A stretch of DNA of 64,000 nucleotides from Rhodocyclaceae bacterium (GCA_028714035.1 JAQTNA010000014.1:22212-86211); one strand, 5' to 3'; shown: positions 37,918-51,531, counted from the stretch's first letter. Program-made: numbers and translations. Notes: generated by a model not told the origin, from the letters alone.

Positions 37918-40055
37918 GGTGTTCCTCCATTTCTGCATGTTCCTGTCGGGCGGAAGCTCGACCCACGGTGTCGGCCTCACTTTCCGCTCCCTCCTCGGGC
38001 AGGGAGAAACAGAAGCTGGCGCCCTTGCCCGGCTCCCCCCGGGCCACGATGGTGCCGCCGTGGCGGCGAATGATGCGCCGCACGCTGGCCAGCCCCACGC
38101 CCAGACCCGCGAATTCGTCCTGCCGGTGCAGGCGCTGGAAGGGCTGGAACAGGCGCTCGGCGTGGGCCGGATCGAAGCCGTTGCCGTTGTCGCTGACGCA
38201 TATGGCGGGTTTGCCGCCAAGCTCTCCGGCCGAGACGCGGATGAGGGCATCCGGCCGGTTGCGGGTGAATTTCCAGGCGTTGTCCAGCAGGTGCGTCACC
38301 GCCACCTCCAGCATGGCGGCGTCGCCCATGACACAAAGGCCGGGGGCCACCTGGCGCGCCACCGTCCGTTCCGGTTCGGCTTCGGCCAACCGATCCAGCC
38401 GGCGTTGCGCCAGGGCCGAGATGTCCACCCGAGCGCGATGCAGTTCTCCGCGCGTGCAGCGCAGTAGCGCCAGGATGCCGTCCAGCAGCCGGCCCATGTC
38501 GGCGCTGGCTGCCACGATCTGGTCCAGGCAGGTCTTTGCCCCTGCGCCCAGCCCCCGGGCGTGATCCTCCATCAGCACCTGGGAGAAGCCGCCGATGGCC
38601 CGCAGCGGCGCGCGCATGTTGTGGGTGAGGGCGTAGGCCAGGTCTTCCAGCTCCAGATTGGCCGATTGCAGTTCCGCGGTGCGCTCCGTGACCCGCAGTT
38701 CCAGGTCCGCATTGAGCCGGCGGATTTCGTCCTCGGCCTTGCGGCGCTCCGTGACATCGAAGAAGGTGCCCAGGAAGTCTTCACCCAGGTTGATGCCGGA
38801 GATGAGCATGGTCCGCTCGGAGCCGTCCTTGCAGCGCACCCGGTATTCCAGGGGTTCCACTTCCGTGCCGCTTCGGGCGGCGTTGCCTACGGCGGCACTC
38901 CAGTTTTCCTGAACCCAGGCGCGGTAGGCCGGGTCGGGGTAGGCCAGGCGCCACCACTCGGCCAGGGTGGGCACCTCCGCGAGGCTGTAGCCGAACACCT
39001 GCTGGAACCGGGCGTTGATGGCCAGGTGTGCGCCGTCCTTGTTCACGATGCCCAGGGGCAGGGGCGCGTCGTGGAACAGCCGCCGGAAGCGTTGCTCGCT
39101 CTCCCGCAGGGTGGCCTCGGCGATTTCCCGCCTTTTCGCCGCCTCGTCCAGCAACTGGCGTGCGGTGGCGATCTCGCCGATGTCCGGAGGGGGCGCCCCG
39201 GGCGCGGGCGTTTCCGTCAGGGCGACCAGCGCACGGCCGAGTCTGCGGCTGGCGAGCAGGCCGCCGAAGACGCCCATGAGCGTGGCGGCCAGGATCGCCG
39301 CCGCCAGGGCGGTCGCCGCCGTGATCAGCGGCGCGCGGTAGGCCTCGCGGGGGATTTCCAGCACCACCGACCAGGGCGATGCCGTGGATTTGACGACGAA
39401 GCGTCCCGAGGCGTCCACGTCCCGGGCCGAATCCAGGCCCGGCGGCCCACGGTGGGCGATGACCTGGCCGCTGCCGTCGAGCAGGGTGAGTGCCCAAGCG
39501 GCAGGCAGCGCCACCTGATCCAGGCGATCCTGGAAACGGCGGGTCTCGAAGATCGTGAGCAGCAGAAAGGCCGCTTTGTTGTCCCGAAGGCCGGGCACGG
39601 CGATGGCCACCAGGGGTTCCTTGGCCAGGGGGCCGAAGACGATATCCCCCACTGACGGCTTCCCTGTTTCCAGTGCGGAGGGCGCGGCGGCGCGGCCCTT
39701 CGAGGGGGGCAGCATGGGAAGCGCCGTGCCGAAGGGCGCGCGGGTGTTGAACAGCATGTGCAGCGCCGGGTCCGCCAGGATGACGTGGCTGCCGAAGCTC
39801 CCATGGAAGCCCTGGGCTTCCCGGTACATGTCCGGCCATCGCTTCGGCTCGTCCGCCAATGGCGATTGCGCCAGCATGTTCAGGGCGCCGATGCGGGCCG
39901 ACAGGTGTTGATCAATCTCGGTGGCGAAGTTTTTCGCCAGGTTGGCCGCCTCCCGGTCTCGGTCTGACTGGGTGTCCCGGACGTCGGCCAGGGCCAGCCA
40001 GCCGGCCAGCAGCACCAGGGGCAGGACGCACAGCCAGATCAGGCGCGTGAGGAAA

Positions 40056-40069
<14 letters not shown>
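37910..40069 (-). CDS. Membrane histidine kinase: Cache-PAS-HisKA-HATPase
   Basis: A 719-residue non-hybrid kinase. Helix about 8-28, a periplasmic Cache-like domain (about 30-280), second helix near 285-305, a PAS domain (about 350-470; FRRLFHDAPLPLGIVNKDGA), then HisKA of the phytochrome-associated type with His483 (YALTHNMRAPLRA) and HATPase (VSDNGNGFDPAHAERLFQPF). It lacks a receiver; the Rcp1-like regulator encoded next, with an 8-base overlap, is the expected phosphate acceptor. Start at 40069 overlaps the upstream double-core kinase by 14 bases. Confidence 0.9.
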
Positions 40070-43157
<3,088 letters not shown>

Positions 43158-43364
43158 GGCGGTATCCTTGGCGAGAAGTGACCCTTGGACGAGTGATGAC
43201 CACTTTCCAGATTTCGGTATTAACGGAGGCGGCTCGGGAAAATGAAGCAGAATCGGGTGGCGCGACAGCGGCCCGGCGACAATGCGCGGAATATACACCC
43301 GGCGCTTGGTGCGGGCAGAGCCGGCCATGTATCCTTGGCGCTTGTTTTTGAAGGGGAGAATAGA

Positions 43365-44204
43365 GTGGAGAGCCTGGTCTGCGGTCGTTTCCGGTTGAGC
43401 CTTGAGAGGCCCCTGGTCATGGCCATCGTCAATGTCACGCGGGATTCCTTTTCCGGCGACGGGCTGGCGGGAGACGGCGATCCGGTGGCCCTGGCCCTGG
43501 ATCAGGCCCGGCGCATGGTGGAGGAAGGCGCCGACATCCTGGACATCGGCGCGGAATCCACGCGGCCCGGCGCCGAACCCGTGCCCGTATGGGAAGAGAT
43601 GGGGCGCATCGTGCCGGTGGTGCGGGCACTCTCCGTGCTGGGGGTTCCCCTGTCCGTGGATACCGCCAAGCCGGAGGTGATGGAGGCCGCCATTGCCGCA
43701 GGGGCCGACATGGTGAATGACGTGAACGCCTTCCGGGCGCCCGGGGCGATCGAGGCCGTGGCGCTTAGCCCCGTGGCCCTGTGTTTCATGCACATGCGGG
43801 GGGAACCGCGCACCATGCAGGAAAACCCTGTCTACGAGGACGTGCTGGCGGAGGTGACGGGCTTCCTGGCCGGGCGATTGCGCGTTCTGGAAGCAGCGGG
43901 GGTGGCGCGCAATCGCCTTGTTGCCGACCCGGGATTTGGCTTCGGCAAGACGGTGGCTCATAATTACCGCCTCCTGGCGTGCCTGAAGGATTTTGAGTGC
44001 CTGGGGCTGCCGATTCTGGCGGGCATGTCGCGCAAGTCCATGCTCGGCGCCGCGACGGGTCGGCCGGTCGCGGCGAGGCTGGCGGCCAGCGTGGCGGCGG
44101 CGGTCCTGGCGGCGGAGCGGGGCGCGTCCATCCTGCGGGTGCACGACGTGGCCGCGACGGTGGATGGGCTGAAAGTGCTTAATTGCGTGAGGAGCGGGGC
44201 GTGA
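43365..44204 (+). CDS. folP: Dihydropteroate synthase
   Basis: A 279-residue folate-pathway enzyme that condenses DHPPP with p-aminobenzoate. Motifs: [15 protein letters not shown] (loop 1), [16 protein letters not shown] (loop 2), [14 protein letters not shown] strand, [17 protein letters not shown] and [11 protein letters not shown]. Loop 1 has Arg where almost all DHPS have Pro (NVTPDSF). The GTG at 43365 with an AAGGGGAG site gives a standard length; the upstream in-frame ATG at 43242 would add 41 residues not seen in the family. glmM follows after a REP doublet, the usual folP-glmM order. Confidence 0.92.
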   Translation: MESLVCGRFRLSLERPLVMAIVNVTRDSFSGDGLAGDGDPVALALDQARRMVEEGADILDIGAESTRPGAEPVPVWEEMGRIVPVVRALSVLGVPLSVDTAKPEVMEAAIAAGADMVNDVNAFRAPGAIEAVALSPVALCFMHMRGEPRTMQENPVYEDVLAEVTGFLAGRLRVLEAAGVARNRLVADPGFGFGKTVAHNYRLLACLKDFECLGLPILAGMSRKSMLGAATGRPVAARLAASVAAAVLAAERGASILRVHDVAATVDGLKVLNCVRSGA

Positions 44205-44208
44205 GTCG

Positions 44209-44230
44209 CAGGTCGGGTTTCAACCCGACA
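44209..44230. repeat. REP hairpin between folP and glmM
   Basis: CAGGTCGGGTTTCAACCCGACA, same family as the RayT-linked REPs, four bases after the folP stop. Confidence 0.8.
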
Positions 44231-44250
44231 AGAGCATGCAAAGCGGCCAA

Positions 44251-44273
44251 TGTCGGGCTGAAGCCCGACCTAC
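44251..44273. repeat. REP hairpin between folP and glmM, inverted
   Basis: TGTCGGGCTGAAGCCCGACCTAC, head-to-head with the unit at 44209, ending 25 bases before the glmM start. The doublet could modulate folP-glmM mRNA stability. Confidence 0.85.
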
Positions 44274-44298
44274 GGTTGGACAATCTGGGAAATACGAT

Positions 44299-45654
44299 AT
44301 GGCTCGGAAATACTTTGGCACCGACGGCGTTCGGGGACACGTGGGCAAGGCGCCGATCACGGCGGATTTCGTCTTGCGCCTGGGCTACGCGGCGGGGGTG
44401 ACGCTGGTGGCGCGGGAGCAACTGGGGGCGGGGGACCGGCCGACGGTGCTCATCGGCAAGGACACGCGCCTGTCGGGCTACATGCTGGAAGCCGCCCTGG
44501 AGGCGGGGCTGGCGGCGGCGGGGGTGGACGTGCTCCTGGCCGGGCCGGTGCCCACGCCGGCCGTGGCCTACCTGACCCGCGCCCTGCGCCTTCAGGCCGG
44601 GGTGGTCATTTCCGCCTCGCACAACCCCTATCACGACAACGGCATCAAGTTCTTCTCCGCCTCGGGCAACAAGCTGCCGGACGCCATGGAGGAGGATATC
44701 GAGGCGCGCCTGGAGTTGCCCATGGGTTGTGTCGAGCCGGCCAAGATCGGCCGGGCCAGGCGCCTGGAGGGGGCGGCCGAGCGCTACATCGAGTTCTGCA
44801 AGAGTACCTTCCCCAATGAACTGGATCTGCGCGGCCTGAAGATCGCCCTGGATTGCGCCCACGGCGCCGCCTACCATATCGCGCCCAAGGTGTTCCACGA
44901 ACTGGGGGCGGAGGTGGTGGTGGTGGGCGCCTCGCCCAACGGCTTCAACATCAATGACGGGGTCGGGGCCACGGCGCCGGATTCCTTGCGCAAGGCGGTG
45001 CTGGATGCGGAGGCGGACCTGGGCATCGCCCTGGACGGGGACGGCGACCGCCTGATCATGGCGGACAAGGCGGGCAACCTCTACGACGGCGACCGCCTGC
45101 TCTACGTCATCGCCCGCAGCCAACTGCTGGACGGTGCGCTGCCGGGGGTGGTCGGCACCCTCATGAGCAATCTGGGCTTCGAACATGCCCTGGCCCGCCA
45201 CGGCGTGCCCCTGCTGCGCGCCAAGGTGGGCGACCGCTACGTCATGGAGCTCATGCTGGAGCGCGGCTGGAAACTGGGCGGCGAGAATTCCGGCCACATC
45301 ATCTGCCTGGATCGGCATTCCACGGGCGACGGCATCATCTCGGCCCTTCAGGTGCTGGCGGCCCTGCGGCGGCTGGACGCCAGCCTGGAAGAAGCCTGCG
45401 CGGACCTGACCCTTTATCCCCAGAAGCTCATCAATGTGCGCATGGCGGCCGGCTTCGATTGGCAGTCCGATCCGGATATCGCGGCGGCCAGGCTTGCGGC
45501 GGAAACGGAACTGGGCGAGGTTGGCCGGGTCCTGCTGCGCGCCTCCGGCACCGAGCCCTTGCTGCGGGTGATGGTGGAAGGCCGGGACGGCGAGCAGGTG
45601 ATGCGTCTGGCGCGCGCCATCGCCGACGCGGTGGAGAAGGCTTGCGCTTCGTGA
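44299..45654 (+). CDS. glmM: Phosphoglucosamine mutase
   Basis: A 451-residue enzyme converting glucosamine-6-phosphate to glucosamine-1-phosphate for peptidoglycan and LPS. The active serine is in [13 protein letters not shown], metal site [11 protein letters not shown], sugar site GGENSGHII, phosphate site [15 protein letters not shown]. The start [13 protein letters not shown] matches the family exactly; the longer frame upstream reads through a REP. It converges with the GGDEF gene. Confidence 0.96.
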   Translation: MARKYFGTDGVRGHVGKAPITADFVLRLGYAAGVTLVAREQLGAGDRPTVLIGKDTRLSGYMLEAALEAGLAAAGVDVLLAGPVPTPAVAYLTRALRLQAGVVISASHNPYHDNGIKFFSASGNKLPDAMEEDIEARLELPMGCVEPAKIGRARRLEGAAERYIEFCKSTFPNELDLRGLKIALDCAHGAAYHIAPKVFHELGAEVVVVGASPNGFNINDGVGATAPDSLRKAVLDAEADLGIALDGDGDRLIMADKAGNLYDGDRLLYVIARSQLLDGALPGVVGTLMSNLGFEHALARHGVPLLRAKVGDRYVMELMLERGWKLGGENSGHIICLDRHSTGDGIISALQVLAALRRLDASLEEACADLTLYPQKLINVRMAAGFDWQSDPDIAAARLAAETELGEVGRVLLRASGTEPLLRVMVEGRDGEQVMRLARAIADAVEKACAS

Positions 45655-45715
45655 CCAAGGCCGAGGTTTGGTAGCGGCTTGCCCGGCCACCGGGCTGGAG
45701 CGGTAGGGGGAGCGG

Positions 45716-47311
45716 CTATTCGGCCAAGCCTTCCCCGAAAAAGCGATACCTGCCTCGCCCCGCAGATTTTGCGGCATACATCGCCATGTCGGCGTGCTTC
45801 ATCAACTCGGTTGCATCCTCGCCATCCTCGGGAAAGAAAGCAATGCCCATCGAGGCCCCGATCTGGAGCACGCGACCCCGTAATTCCATGGGGCGGGAAA
45901 CCTCGGCAACGAGTTCCGCTGCCACGTGAACACACTCCGCGGTGTCGGTTAAACCTTCCATGAGTACGACGAACTCGTCGCCGCCCATGCGCGCCACGGT
46001 ATCGGTTGTACGCAGGCGTCCTTTGATGCGAGAGGCGACTTCCCGCAGTAACAGATCGCCCACGTCGTGCCCCAGTTCGTCGTTGATCACCTTGAACCGG
46101 TCCAGGTCTATGAAGGTCAGCGAGAACCGGCCCGCATCCCGTTTGGCTCGCGCCATGGCCTGAACCAGGCGGTCCTGCAGCAGCGCGCGGTTGGGCAGAT
46201 CGGTGAGGGGGTCATGGAATGCCAGGTGGCGGATTTGCTCTTCCTTGCGCCGCAGCTCCGTGATGTCATGGAATACCCCCACGTAGCGTACCGGGGTGCC
46301 GACGCAATCCCGGATGCAGTCTATGGTCAGCCACACGAGGTAGACTTGCCCATACTTGTGCCGGTTCCATATCTCGCCTTGCCAGTAGCCGTCCCTGGCG
46401 AGCGAAGCCGACATCGCCTGGTAGAACGAGGGGACGTGGTGCTCAGAGCGCAAGAGGCGGGGGGTCTGGCCGACGGCTGCCTCCGCATCGTAGCCGGTGA
46501 TTTTGCCGAAGGCGGGGTTGACGGACAGGATGGTGCCATGCGCATCCGTGACCAGGACACCTTCGGAGGAGTTATGGAAAACGCTGGCGGCAAGACGCAA
46601 TTCCTCTTCGGCCTTCTTTTGCCGGGTGAGATCGCGCCCCACGCCCAGCACGCTGACCGGCTTTTCATCCGGCCCCAGTTCGGCGACGAGACGAATCGAG
46701 TGATACCGATCAACGCCGTTCTCGCCGGGAACGATCTGCTCGACCTCCATGGCATGACCGGTCGCGCCGACGTGCAGGATCGCCTTTTCGAGTTCCGCGA
46801 AGCGCCCGTCGGGGAAAGATTCATGGATGGGCTTGCCCAGCAATTCCTCCGCAGGGCGGCCGAGGGTTTGCTCCAGGGTCGGATTGAGGTAGAGCGCGCG
46901 GCAGGCAAGATCATGGCGGCTGATGTTGTCCGGCACGTTTCCCGCCAGCGTTCGGAAAGTGCTTTCGCGTTCCGCCAGGCGCTCCCGCGCCCGGTGCATG
47001 GCCTCCGTCATCGAGGCAACGACGATGCCGTTGATGATGAAGAAAGCCAATCCCAGGTACTCGGCCGGACTCTGAAGGAAAGACAGGCCAGTGGGCTGCC
47101 ACGCGTATATCAGCGTACTGGTGAGCACGGTCGCCAGCACGCCCCCGAGCAGGCCGCCGTAAAGAGCCGCGGCGATGACTGCCGGATAGAAGGTGAGAAA
47201 GGGGATGCTCGTGCCCAGTTCCTGGAATGGCCACAAGCGCAAACCCCCGGCGGCGGCGACCAGAGCACCGGTGACGACGACGCGCTTCAGGAGGCTCGGT
47301 GAACTGTGCAT
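45716..47311 (-). CDS. Diguanylate cyclase: DUF4118 membrane domain-PAS-PAS-GGDEF
   Basis: A 531-residue protein. The N-terminal four-helix KdpD-like membrane domain (opening VVVTGALVAAAGGLRLW) resembles that of the double-core kinase. Two PAS domains follow (about 115-235 and 240-360), then GGDEF with an intact site (RMGGDEFVVLM) and inhibitory site RTTD five residues before. No EAL. A GAGGAG site serves either the ATG at 47311 or the GTG two codons upstream (47317). It should synthesise c-di-GMP in response to a cytoplasmic or membrane signal. Confidence 0.9.
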   Translation of the reverse strand: MHSSPSLLKRVVVTGALVAAAGGLRLWPFQELGTSIPFLTFYPAVIAAALYGGLLGGVLATVLTSTLIYAWQPTGLSFLQSPAEYLGLAFFIINGIVVASMTEAMHRARERLAERESTFRTLAGNVPDNISRHDLACRALYLNPTLEQTLGRPAEELLGKPIHESFPDGRFAELEKAILHVGATGHAMEVEQIVPGENGVDRYHSIRLVAELGPDEKPVSVLGVGRDLTRQKKAEEELRLAASVFHNSSEGVLVTDAHGTILSVNPAFGKITGYDAEAAVGQTPRLLRSEHHVPSFYQAMSASLARDGYWQGEIWNRHKYGQVYLVWLTIDCIRDCVGTPVRYVGVFHDITELRRKEEQIRHLAFHDPLTDLPNRALLQDRLVQAMARAKRDAGRFSLTFIDLDRFKVINDELGHDVGDLLLREVASRIKGRLRTTDTVARMGGDEFVVLMEGLTDTAECVHVAAELVAEVSRPMELRGRVLQIGASMGIAFFPEDGEDATELMKHADMAMYAAKSAGRGRYRFFGEGLAE

Positions 47312-47456
47312 TTTCACGCTGCTCCTCGCGTGAAGGTGTATTTTGAACACCCATTATAGTCAAGTCGGCTCGCCATGCCTGCCAGCCGTGAAAGTATCCA
47401 CTGCCGACTCTCAACCGACCTACAGAGACTTGCACCATTCTTTCAACTTCGATGAC

Positions 47457-47474
47457 TTGTCACATTGCCGTAAC
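47457..47474 (+). promoter_or_regulatory. Putative Pho box upstream of pstS
   Basis: TTGTCACATTGCCGTAAC has two 7-base half-sites (TTGTCAC and CCGTAAC) spaced 11 bases apart, about 11 of 18 matches to the PhoB box CTGTCATAAATCTGTCAC. A possible -10 (TATCTA) lies 7 bases downstream. It sits 60 bases before the pstS start, where a PhoB site is expected. Confidence 0.4.
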
Positions 47475-47534
47475 CTTGGGTATCTAGACTTCGGGCCATT
47501 CAATGATGGTTCACCCCGAACGGAGAAAAGCCCC

Positions 47535-48545
47535 ATGAAGTTCCTGACCCAAATCCGCGCCTCCGCCCTGGTTCTGGCGGCGAGCGTTTCCCTGTCCGCC
47601 TTGGCGGGTGACATCACGGGCGCCGGCGCCACCTTCCCCTACGCCGCCTACACCAAGTGGGCGGAAGCCTACAAGGCTGCCAACGGCAGCGCCGTGAACT
47701 ACCAGGGCATCGGCTCCGGCGGCGGCATCAAGCAGATCAAGGCCAAGACGGTGGACTTCGCCGGCACGGACGCGCCGCTGGTCGTCGCGGACCTGGAGGC
47801 CGACAAGCTGGTGCAGTTCCCCGCCGTGATCGGCGGCGCCACCATCGTGGTGAACCTGCCCGGCATGAACTCCGGCGACCTGAAGCTGGACGGCGACACC
47901 GCCGCCGACATCTTCCGCGGCACCATCACCAAGTGGAACGATCCGCGCATCACCCGCCTGAACCCGGGCAAGACCCTGCCGGCGACCGCCATCACCGTCT
48001 GCCATCGCTCCGACGGCTCCGGCACCACCTTCGTCTTCAGCAACTACATGGCCAAGCAGTCCGGCGCCTTCAAGCAGACCGTCGGCGCGGGCACGGTGGT
48101 GAACTGGCCGGCCAACGGCGTGGGCGGCAAGGGCAATCCGGGTGTGGCCGCCAACGTGCAGAAGATTGCCGGCGCCATCGGTTACGTGGATTACGCCGAC
48201 GCGCTGAAGAACAAGCTGGTCTTCGTGGCCCTGAAGAACAAGGCGGGCAACTTCGTCCTGCCGACCCAGGCCGCCATGGCCGACGCCGCCGCCAACTCCG
48301 ACTTCAAGGTGAAGGGCATGGCCCCAGACATGCTGGACCAGCCGGGCAAGAACACCTGGCCCATCGTCAGCGCCACCTACATCCTGGCCTTCGAGCACGC
48401 AGATGCCGCCAAACAGAAGAGCGTGGTGGACTTCTTCACCTGGTCCCTGAACAATGGCAAGAAGATGGCGGAAGACCTGGGCTTCGTCGCCCTGCCGCCC
48501 GCCGTCGTCAAGCTGGTGGAAGCGGAGATGAAGCGCATCAAGTAA
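47535..48545 (+). CDS. pstS: Phosphate-binding protein PstS
   Basis: A 336-residue periplasmic phosphate receptor of the high-affinity Pst ABC system. Signal peptide MKFLTQIRASALVLAASVSL ending at ALA before GDITGAGATFPY. Phosphate-contact motifs TGAGATFPYAAYTKW, GIGSGGGIKQI, DFAGTDAPL and HRSDGSGTTFVFS are all present. The ATG at 47535 has an AGGAG-like site in CGGAGAAAAG. First gene of pstSCAB; followed by two hairpins before pstC. Confidence 0.96.
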   Translation: MKFLTQIRASALVLAASVSLSALAGDITGAGATFPYAAYTKWAEAYKAANGSAVNYQGIGSGGGIKQIKAKTVDFAGTDAPLVVADLEADKLVQFPAVIGGATIVVNLPGMNSGDLKLDGDTAADIFRGTITKWNDPRITRLNPGKTLPATAITVCHRSDGSGTTFVFSNYMAKQSGAFKQTVGAGTVVNWPANGVGGKGNPGVAANVQKIAGAIGYVDYADALKNKLVFVALKNKAGNFVLPTQAAMADAAANSDFKVKGMAPDMLDQPGKNTWPIVSATYILAFEHADAAKQKSVVDFFTWSLNNGKKMAEDLGFVALPPAVVKLVEAEMKRIK

Positions 48546-48564
48546 GCGTTCTTCACGCTACTTG

Positions 48565-48584
48565 CCTGGGGCGCCGTCCCCAGG
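48565..48584 (+). terminator. Small hairpin after pstS
   Basis: CCTGGGG and CCCCAGG pair perfectly around GCGCCGT-type loop bases, starting 20 bases after the pstS stop. Confidence 0.55.
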
Positions 48585-48588
48585 CATT

Positions 48589-48626
48589 CTGCGGAAACGT
48601 CTGCCCTCTGGCGGGCGTTTCCGCAG
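48589..48626 (+). terminator. Large hairpin between pstS and pstC
   Basis: CTGCGGAAACG (48589-48599) and CGTTTCCGCAG (48616-48626) pair perfectly, and the intervening TCTGCC/GGCGGG can extend the stem to about 17 pairs with a 4-base loop. It is followed by GATTATTTAAG. It probably attenuates or processes the transcript so that PstS is made in excess over the membrane parts. Confidence 0.65.
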
Positions 48627-48648
48627 GATTATTTAAGGGCATGGCAAC

Positions 48649-49626
48649 ATGAGCGATGCAGCAACCCCGATTGGCGACGAGGCACACGCCCGCCAGGTAG
48701 GGAAATTCAAGCGGCAGGACCGGATCTTCCAGTTCGTCACCATGGGCTTCGCGGCCCTCGTGCTGGCGTCCCTGCTCGGCGTGCTCCTTTCCCTGGCCAT
48801 GAAGGCCTGGCCGGCCCTGTCCCACTTCGGGCCGTCCTTTCTCTGGAGCAATGTCTGGAGCGTGCCGGACAACCGCTTCGGCGCCCTGATCGCCATCTAC
48901 GGCACCCTGGCCACTTCCGTCATCGCGCTCCTGATCGCCGTGCCCATCAGCTTCGGCATCGCCCTGTTCCTGACGGAGACCTGCCCGGTCTGGCTGCGCC
49001 GGCCCCTGGGTACCGCCGTGGAATTGCTGGCGGGCGTGCCTTCCATCATCTACGGCATCTGGGGCCTGTTCATTTTCGCCCCCCTCTTCGCCGAGCACGT
49101 GGAGCCCGCCCTCCAGAGCGTTTTCGGCGATGTTCCCCTGCTGGGCCAGCTGTTTGCGGGCGCGCCCATCGGCATCGGCATCCTGTCCGCGGGCATCGTC
49201 CTGTCCCTGATGGTGATTCCCTTCATCGCCTCGGTCATGCGGGACGTATTCGAGACCGTGCCGCCGGTGCTCAAGGAATCGGCCTACGGCCTGGGCTGCA
49301 CCACCTGGGAGGTGGTGCGCCACATCGTCCTGCCCTACACCAGCGTGGGCGTCATCGGCGGCATCATGCTGGGACTGGGCCGTGCCCTGGGGGAGACCAT
49401 GGCGGTGACCTTCGTCATCGGCAACTCCAATCGCATCGTCGGCAGCCTGTTCGCGCCGGGCAATTCCATCGCCTCGTCCCTGGCGAACGAATTCGCCGAG
49501 GCGGACCCGGGCCTGCACATCTCATCGCTCTTCGCCCTGGGCCTGGTGCTGTTCGTCATCACCTTCGTCGTGCTTTCCATCTCCCGCTGGCTCATCCGCC
49601 GCAACCTCGGCTCCGAGGGCATCTGA
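48649..49626 (+). CDS. pstC: Phosphate ABC permease PstC
   Basis: A 325-residue inner-membrane permease with six helices. The family start (KRQDRIFQFVTMGFAALVLA), the long periplasmic loop before SLLGVLL and the EAA-type loop ALGETMAVTFVIGNSN are present. It is the second gene of pstSCAB, 104 bases after pstS and 3 bases before pstA. Confidence 0.95.
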   Translation: MSDAATPIGDEAHARQVGKFKRQDRIFQFVTMGFAALVLASLLGVLLSLAMKAWPALSHFGPSFLWSNVWSVPDNRFGALIAIYGTLATSVIALLIAVPISFGIALFLTETCPVWLRRPLGTAVELLAGVPSIIYGIWGLFIFAPLFAEHVEPALQSVFGDVPLLGQLFAGAPIGIGILSAGIVLSLMVIPFIASVMRDVFETVPPVLKESAYGLGCTTWEVVRHIVLPYTSVGVIGGIMLGLGRALGETMAVTFVIGNSNRIVGSLFAPGNSIASSLANEFAEADPGLHISSLFALGLVLFVITFVVLSISRWLIRRNLGSEGI

Positions 49627-49629
49627 ACC

Positions 49630-50472
49630 ATGGACCTCTATCGTCGCCGCATCTGGATCAATCGCCTGGGGATAGGCCTCTCCATGGCGGCCATGAGCTT
49701 TGGCCTTCTGGCCCTGACCTGGATACTCTGGGTGCTTGTCTCCAAGGGTTTCTCCGTCCTCAGCCTGGACCTGTTTCTCAAGGACACGCCGGCTCCGGGC
49801 AGCGACGGCGGCGGACTGCGCAATGCCATCGTCGGCAGCGGACTCATCATCCTGGTGACCACCCTGGTGTCCACCCCCGTCGGCATCCTGGCGGGCATCT
49901 ACCTGGCGGAGTTCGGCAAGGTGTCCCGCTTCGCCATGGCCACCCGCTTCGTCACGGACATCATGCTGTCCGCCCCGTCCATCGTCATCGGCCTGTTCGT
50001 CTATGCCCTGATGGTGGTGAGCATGAAGAGCTTCTCCGGCTGGGCGGGCTCGGTGGCCCTGTCCCTCATCGCCATCCCGGTGGTGGTGCGTACCACGGAA
50101 AACATGCTCAAGATGGTGCCCTCCAGCCTGAGGGAGGCGGCTTTCGCGGTGGGCGCCCCGCGCTGGGCGGTCTCCCTCAAGGTCACCCTGCGCGCCGTGA
50201 AGGCCGGCATCGTCACCGGCGTGCTGCTGGCCATTGCCCGGGTCACCGGAGAGACGGCGCCGCTCTTGTTCACCGCCCTGAACAACCAGTTTTTCAGCGG
50301 CGACATGTCCGGCCCCATGGGCAACCTGCCGGTGGTGATCTTCCAGTTCGGACTCTCTCCCTACGAAAACTGGAACAAGCTGGCCTGGGGCGGAGCGCTT
50401 CTCATCGCGCTCCTGGTGCTGGGCGTCAATATCGGTGCCCGGTTCCTGTTCCGCCAGAACAACAAGTCATGA
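49630..50472 (+). CDS. pstA: Phosphate ABC permease PstA
   Basis: A 280-residue inner-membrane permease, partner of PstC. Visible motifs: GGGLRNAIVGSGLIILVTTL, GIYLAEFGKVSR, and the coupling loop VTGETAPLLFTALNNQF. It follows pstC by three bases and precedes pstB by 18. Confidence 0.95.
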   Translation: MDLYRRRIWINRLGIGLSMAAMSFGLLALTWILWVLVSKGFSVLSLDLFLKDTPAPGSDGGGLRNAIVGSGLIILVTTLVSTPVGILAGIYLAEFGKVSRFAMATRFVTDIMLSAPSIVIGLFVYALMVVSMKSFSGWAGSVALSLIAIPVVVRTTENMLKMVPSSLREAAFAVGAPRWAVSLKVTLRAVKAGIVTGVLLAIARVTGETAPLLFTALNNQFFSGDMSGPMGNLPVVIFQFGLSPYENWNKLAWGGALLIALLVLGVNIGARFLFRQNNKS

Positions 50473-50490
50473 TATTCCCGGTGCATTTCC

Positions 50491-51273
50491 ATGTCTGACA
50501 AGAATTCCATCCACGTCGGCGAGGTCGCGCTGCAGGTGCGCAACCTCGATTTCTTCTACGGCGACTTCCAGGGCCTGAAGAAGGTCAATCTGGACATCGC
50601 CCGGCACAAGGTGACGGCCTTCATCGGCCCCTCCGGTTGCGGCAAGTCCACCCTGCTGCGTACCTTCAACCGCATGTACGACCTCTATCCGGGGCAGAGG
50701 GCGGAGGGGGAGATCCTGTTCCAGGGCCGGAACCTCCTGGACAAGAAGCAGGACTTGAATCTACTTCGGGCCAAGATCGGCATGGTGTTCCAGAAGCCCA
50801 CGCCCTTCCCCATGACCATCTATGAAAACATTGCCTTCGGCGTCCGGCTGTATGAAAGGCTGAACCGGTCGGACATGGACGAGCGGGTGGAATGGGCGCT
50901 GAAGAAGGCAGCCCTGTGGGGTGAGGTGAAGGACAAGCTGCAACAGAACGGCCTGTCCCTGTCCGGCGGCCAGCAGCAGCGCCTGTGCATCGCCCGGGCG
51001 GTGTCCGTGAAGCCGGAGGTCGTCCTGCTGGACGAACCCACCTCGGCCCTGGACCCCTTGTCCACCGCCAAGGTGGAGGAACTGATAGACGAGCTGAAGA
51101 ACGAATACACCATCGCCATCGTCACCCACAACATGCAGCAGGCGGCGCGCATCTCCGACTACACGGCCTACATGTACCTGGGGGAGATGGTGGAGTTCGG
51201 CATCACCGACCAGATATTCATCAAGCCGGCGCGCAAGGAAACGGAAGACTACATCACCGGGCGCTTCGGTTAA
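50491..51273 (+). CDS. pstB: Phosphate ABC ATPase PstB
   Basis: A 260-residue ATPase. Walker [10 protein letters not shown], signature [14 protein letters not shown], Walker [13 protein letters not shown], and the PstB-specific opening [20 protein letters not shown]. It completes the transporter. No phoU, phoB or phoR follows; the next gene is on the other strand. Confidence 0.96.
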   Translation: MSDKNSIHVGEVALQVRNLDFFYGDFQGLKKVNLDIARHKVTAFIGPSGCGKSTLLRTFNRMYDLYPGQRAEGEILFQGRNLLDKKQDLNLLRAKIGMVFQKPTPFPMTIYENIAFGVRLYERLNRSDMDERVEWALKKAALWGEVKDKLQQNGLSLSGGQQQRLCIARAVSVKPEVVLLDEPTSALDPLSTAKVEELIDELKNEYTIAIVTHNMQQAARISDYTAYMYLGEMVEFGITDQIFIKPARKETEDYITGRFG

Positions 51274-51291
51274 GTCCGGGGAAGCGGTTCG

Positions 51292-51321
51292 CTGCGTGCC
51301 GGGCTTCAACCCGACACGCAG
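51292..51321 (+). terminator. REP-containing hairpin after pstB
   Basis: CTGCGTG (51292-51298) and CACGCAG (51315-51321) enclose CCGGGCTTCAACCCGA, a REP-like core of the family near RayT. It begins 18 bases after the pstB stop and just before the convergent DUF2892 gene, where it can end transcription from either side. Confidence 0.65.
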
Positions 51322-51334
51322 CCGGTGGTCGGCG

Positions 51335-51531
51335 CTACTTGTCGTCCTTGCAGCCGGCGCAGGTGCTCATGTTGACCAGGGTGTACAGGGGGCAGAAGCC
51401 CATGCCGCCGGTGAGCAGCGGGACGATGCCGATCCAGGCCCAGGCCGGACCTCCCAAGAGGGTGACCCAGGCGACGAGTGCCACGCCCGAAGTCAGCCGA
51501 AAGATGCGGTCCACGCCGCCGACGTTTGTCT

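Noticed and set aside
43158..44144. N-terminal extension of the double-core kinase by about 330 codons
   Set aside because: It overlaps folP on the other strand, lacks protein-like sequence, and a good start with a ribosome site exists at 43157.
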